From: Bacteroidia bacterium
Lineage (GTDB): Bacteria > Bacteroidota > Bacteroidia > Chitinophagales > Saprospiraceae
Reading direction: 5' to 3'
Assembly (NCBI GenBank): GCA_030432855.1
Contig: JAUILM010000280.1
Span: 1 to 7,384, forward strand
DNA: 7,384 nucleotides
The position numbers and the translations under genes are program-made. The notes beneath the pieces were generated by a model that was given only the letters and a program-made list of their open reading frames with translations, did not search any database and was not told where the DNA came from. Within the stretch, counting starts at the first letter, position 1. Every line of letters starts with the position of its first letter. Below are positions 6,209-7,384 of this stretch, in pieces.

Positions 6209-7384
6209 GTGAAGGGCTTTGTAGATCGTCATATCGGGACTAGTTCCGAAGCAGTTTCAGAAATGCTGCAACTCCTGGAGGTTAATGATGTGGATGCTCT
6301 AATTGAAAAGACGGTACCTGCATCCATCCGCCTGGGAGAACCGATGGTAATTGGAGAGGCAGTTTCTGAGCATACTTATCTGAAACAGATATCACAGATT
6401 GCTAAGAAAAATAAACCCTTCCGATCCTTTATAGGACAGGGGTACTATGGTACGATCGTTCCGTCGCCCATTCTCCGCAATATATTTCAGAATCCGGGAT
6501 GGTATACGCAATACACACCATATCAGGCAGAAATCTCTCAAGGCAGACTGGAAGCGCTCTTAAATTTTCAAACGGTTGTGAGTGATCTGACGGGTTTGCC
6601 GATTGCAAATGCATCCTTACTGGATGAAGCTACGGCATGCGCAGAAGCGATGTCCATGTTCTATAGTGTAAGAAATAAGCGGGGTAAGGATCCGGTACAG
6701 CGATTCTTCGTCGACAAGGAAGTGTTTCCTCAAACCATTGAAGTCATTAAAACAAGAGCAATACCACTAGGGATCGAAGTAGAAGTGGGTGATTGGAAAG
6801 AGTTTGATGCAACCCAGGATTACTTTGGTGTCATGCTTCAGTATCCTGATGCGAGTGGAGAAATCCATGACTATAGCAAACTTGTAGAGCAGGTGCACGC
6901 ACAAGATGGATTCGTCATTGTCGCTGCTGATATTTTGTCGCTTGCGTTACTGACACCACCAGGCGAATGGGGTGCTGATGCAGTAGTGGGTACCACGCAG
7001 CGATTAGGGGTTCCTATGGGCTTTGGTGGACCTCATGCTGCCTATTTTGCGACGCATGACAAGTACAAACGACAGATTCCCGGACGAATCATAGGAGTCT
7101 CTGTAGACGCTAGTGGAGGTAAAGCCTTGCGCATGGCATTACAAACCAGAGAACAACACATCAGAAGAGAAAAGGCCACCTCAAACATTTGTACAGCACA
7201 GGCCCTGCTCGCCATCATGGCCGGTATGTATGCGGTTTATCATGGACCTGAAGGCATTCGCGAAATTGCTCAGGAGATTGCATCAAAGACCGGCAGACTT
7301 GCCACAAGCCTTAAGAACCATGGCATTGATGTGGTCAATCAGAACTACTTTGATACCATTAGCATAAAGATGCCCCCTGCAGAT
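6209..7384 (+). CDS. gcvP: Glycine dehydrogenase (decarboxylating) P-protein, 3' partial
   Basis: The frame stays open to the right edge, giving 392 codons of a protein usually about 950-970 residues long. The P-protein is the PLP-dependent enzyme that decarboxylates glycine and loads aminomethyl onto the H-protein lipoyl arm in the glycine cleavage system. Numbered from GTG 6209, landmarks are VDRHIG (5-10), PASIR (37-41), FIGQGYYGT (74-82), NPGWYTQYTPYQAEISQGR (95-113), LLNFQT (117-122), ASLLDEATA (135-143), GFGGPHAAYFAT (271-282) and REQHIRREKATSNICTAQA (314-332). The PLP-binding lysine lies in the unseen second half. The start is unusual: a TAG at 6203-6205 blocks the in-frame ATG at 6185, leaving GTG 6209, with no Shine-Dalgarno, as the first usable codon. 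That N-terminus is short but compatible with the family. gcvT and gcvH are not in the window. Confidence 0.93.
   Translation, partial: MKGFVDRHIGTSSEAVSEMLQLLEVNDVDALIEKTVPASIRLGEPMVIGEAVSEHTYLKQISQIAKKNKPFRSFIGQGYYGTIVPSPILRNIFQNPGWYTQYTPYQAEISQGRLEALLNFQTVVSDLTGLPIANASLLDEATACAEAMSMFYSVRNKRGKDPVQRFFVDKEVFPQTIEVIKTRAIPLGIEVEVGDWKEFDATQDYFGVMLQYPDASGEIHDYSKLVEQVHAQDGFVIVAADILSLALLTPPGEWGADAVVGTTQRLGVPMGFGGPHAAYFATHDKYKRQIPGRIIGVSVDASGGKALRMALQTREQHIRREKATSNICTAQALLAIMAGMYAVYHGPEGIREIAQEIASKTGRLATSLKNHGIDVVNQNYFDTISIKMPPAD

Overview
The window reads as an ordinary chromosomal stretch from a member of the Bacteroidota. The closest fit is a Cytophagales-type lineage, but class level is a guess. 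The evidence is as follows. The ribosomal protein L32 is of the single-cysteine type usual in that phylum. The MetK carries the internal and C-terminal insertions seen in Bacteroidota homologues. Several genes are preceded by TAnnTTTG-type -7 boxes, and Shine-Dalgarno sequences are absent or poor. All genes lie on the + strand. I see no mobile element, CRISPR array, tRNA or rRNA.

Layout. (1) 1-1750: 3' part of a dsbD-like thiol:disulfide reductase gene, cut by the left edge. (2) 1760-2625: a compact transcription unit with a good Bacteroidota promoter (TTG-N20-TATCTTTG), a perfect 12-bp palindrome at the predicted transcription start, a DUF177/YceD gene, rpmF, and two hairpins, the second a convincing rho-independent terminator. 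(3) 2661-4684: ridA, trpS and a FAHD1-like fumarylacetoacetate hydrolase family gene, spaced 18 and 8 nt apart and so probably one operon. (4) 4716-6002: metK with its own -7 box. (5) 6003-6208: a 206-nt non-coding gap holding a -7-like box and an extended imperfect hairpin. (6) 6209-7384: the first 392 codons of gcvP (glycine decarboxylase P-protein), cut by the right edge.

Functional themes are housekeeping: envelope thiol redox, ribosome assembly, tRNA charging, metabolite clean-up (RidA and an acylpyruvate/oxaloacetate-type hydrolase), S-adenosylmethionine synthesis, and one-carbon supply through glycine cleavage. metK and gcvP both belong to one-carbon metabolism, but nothing shows that they are co-regulated.

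I did not find a previously undescribed system. The two places most worth checking are both just upstream of or at the start of gcvP. One is a long nested hairpin that appears to make up most of the leader. The other is the absence of an uninterrupted ATG start: an in-frame ATG at 6185 is separated from the body of the gene by a TAG at 6203, leaving GTG at 6209.
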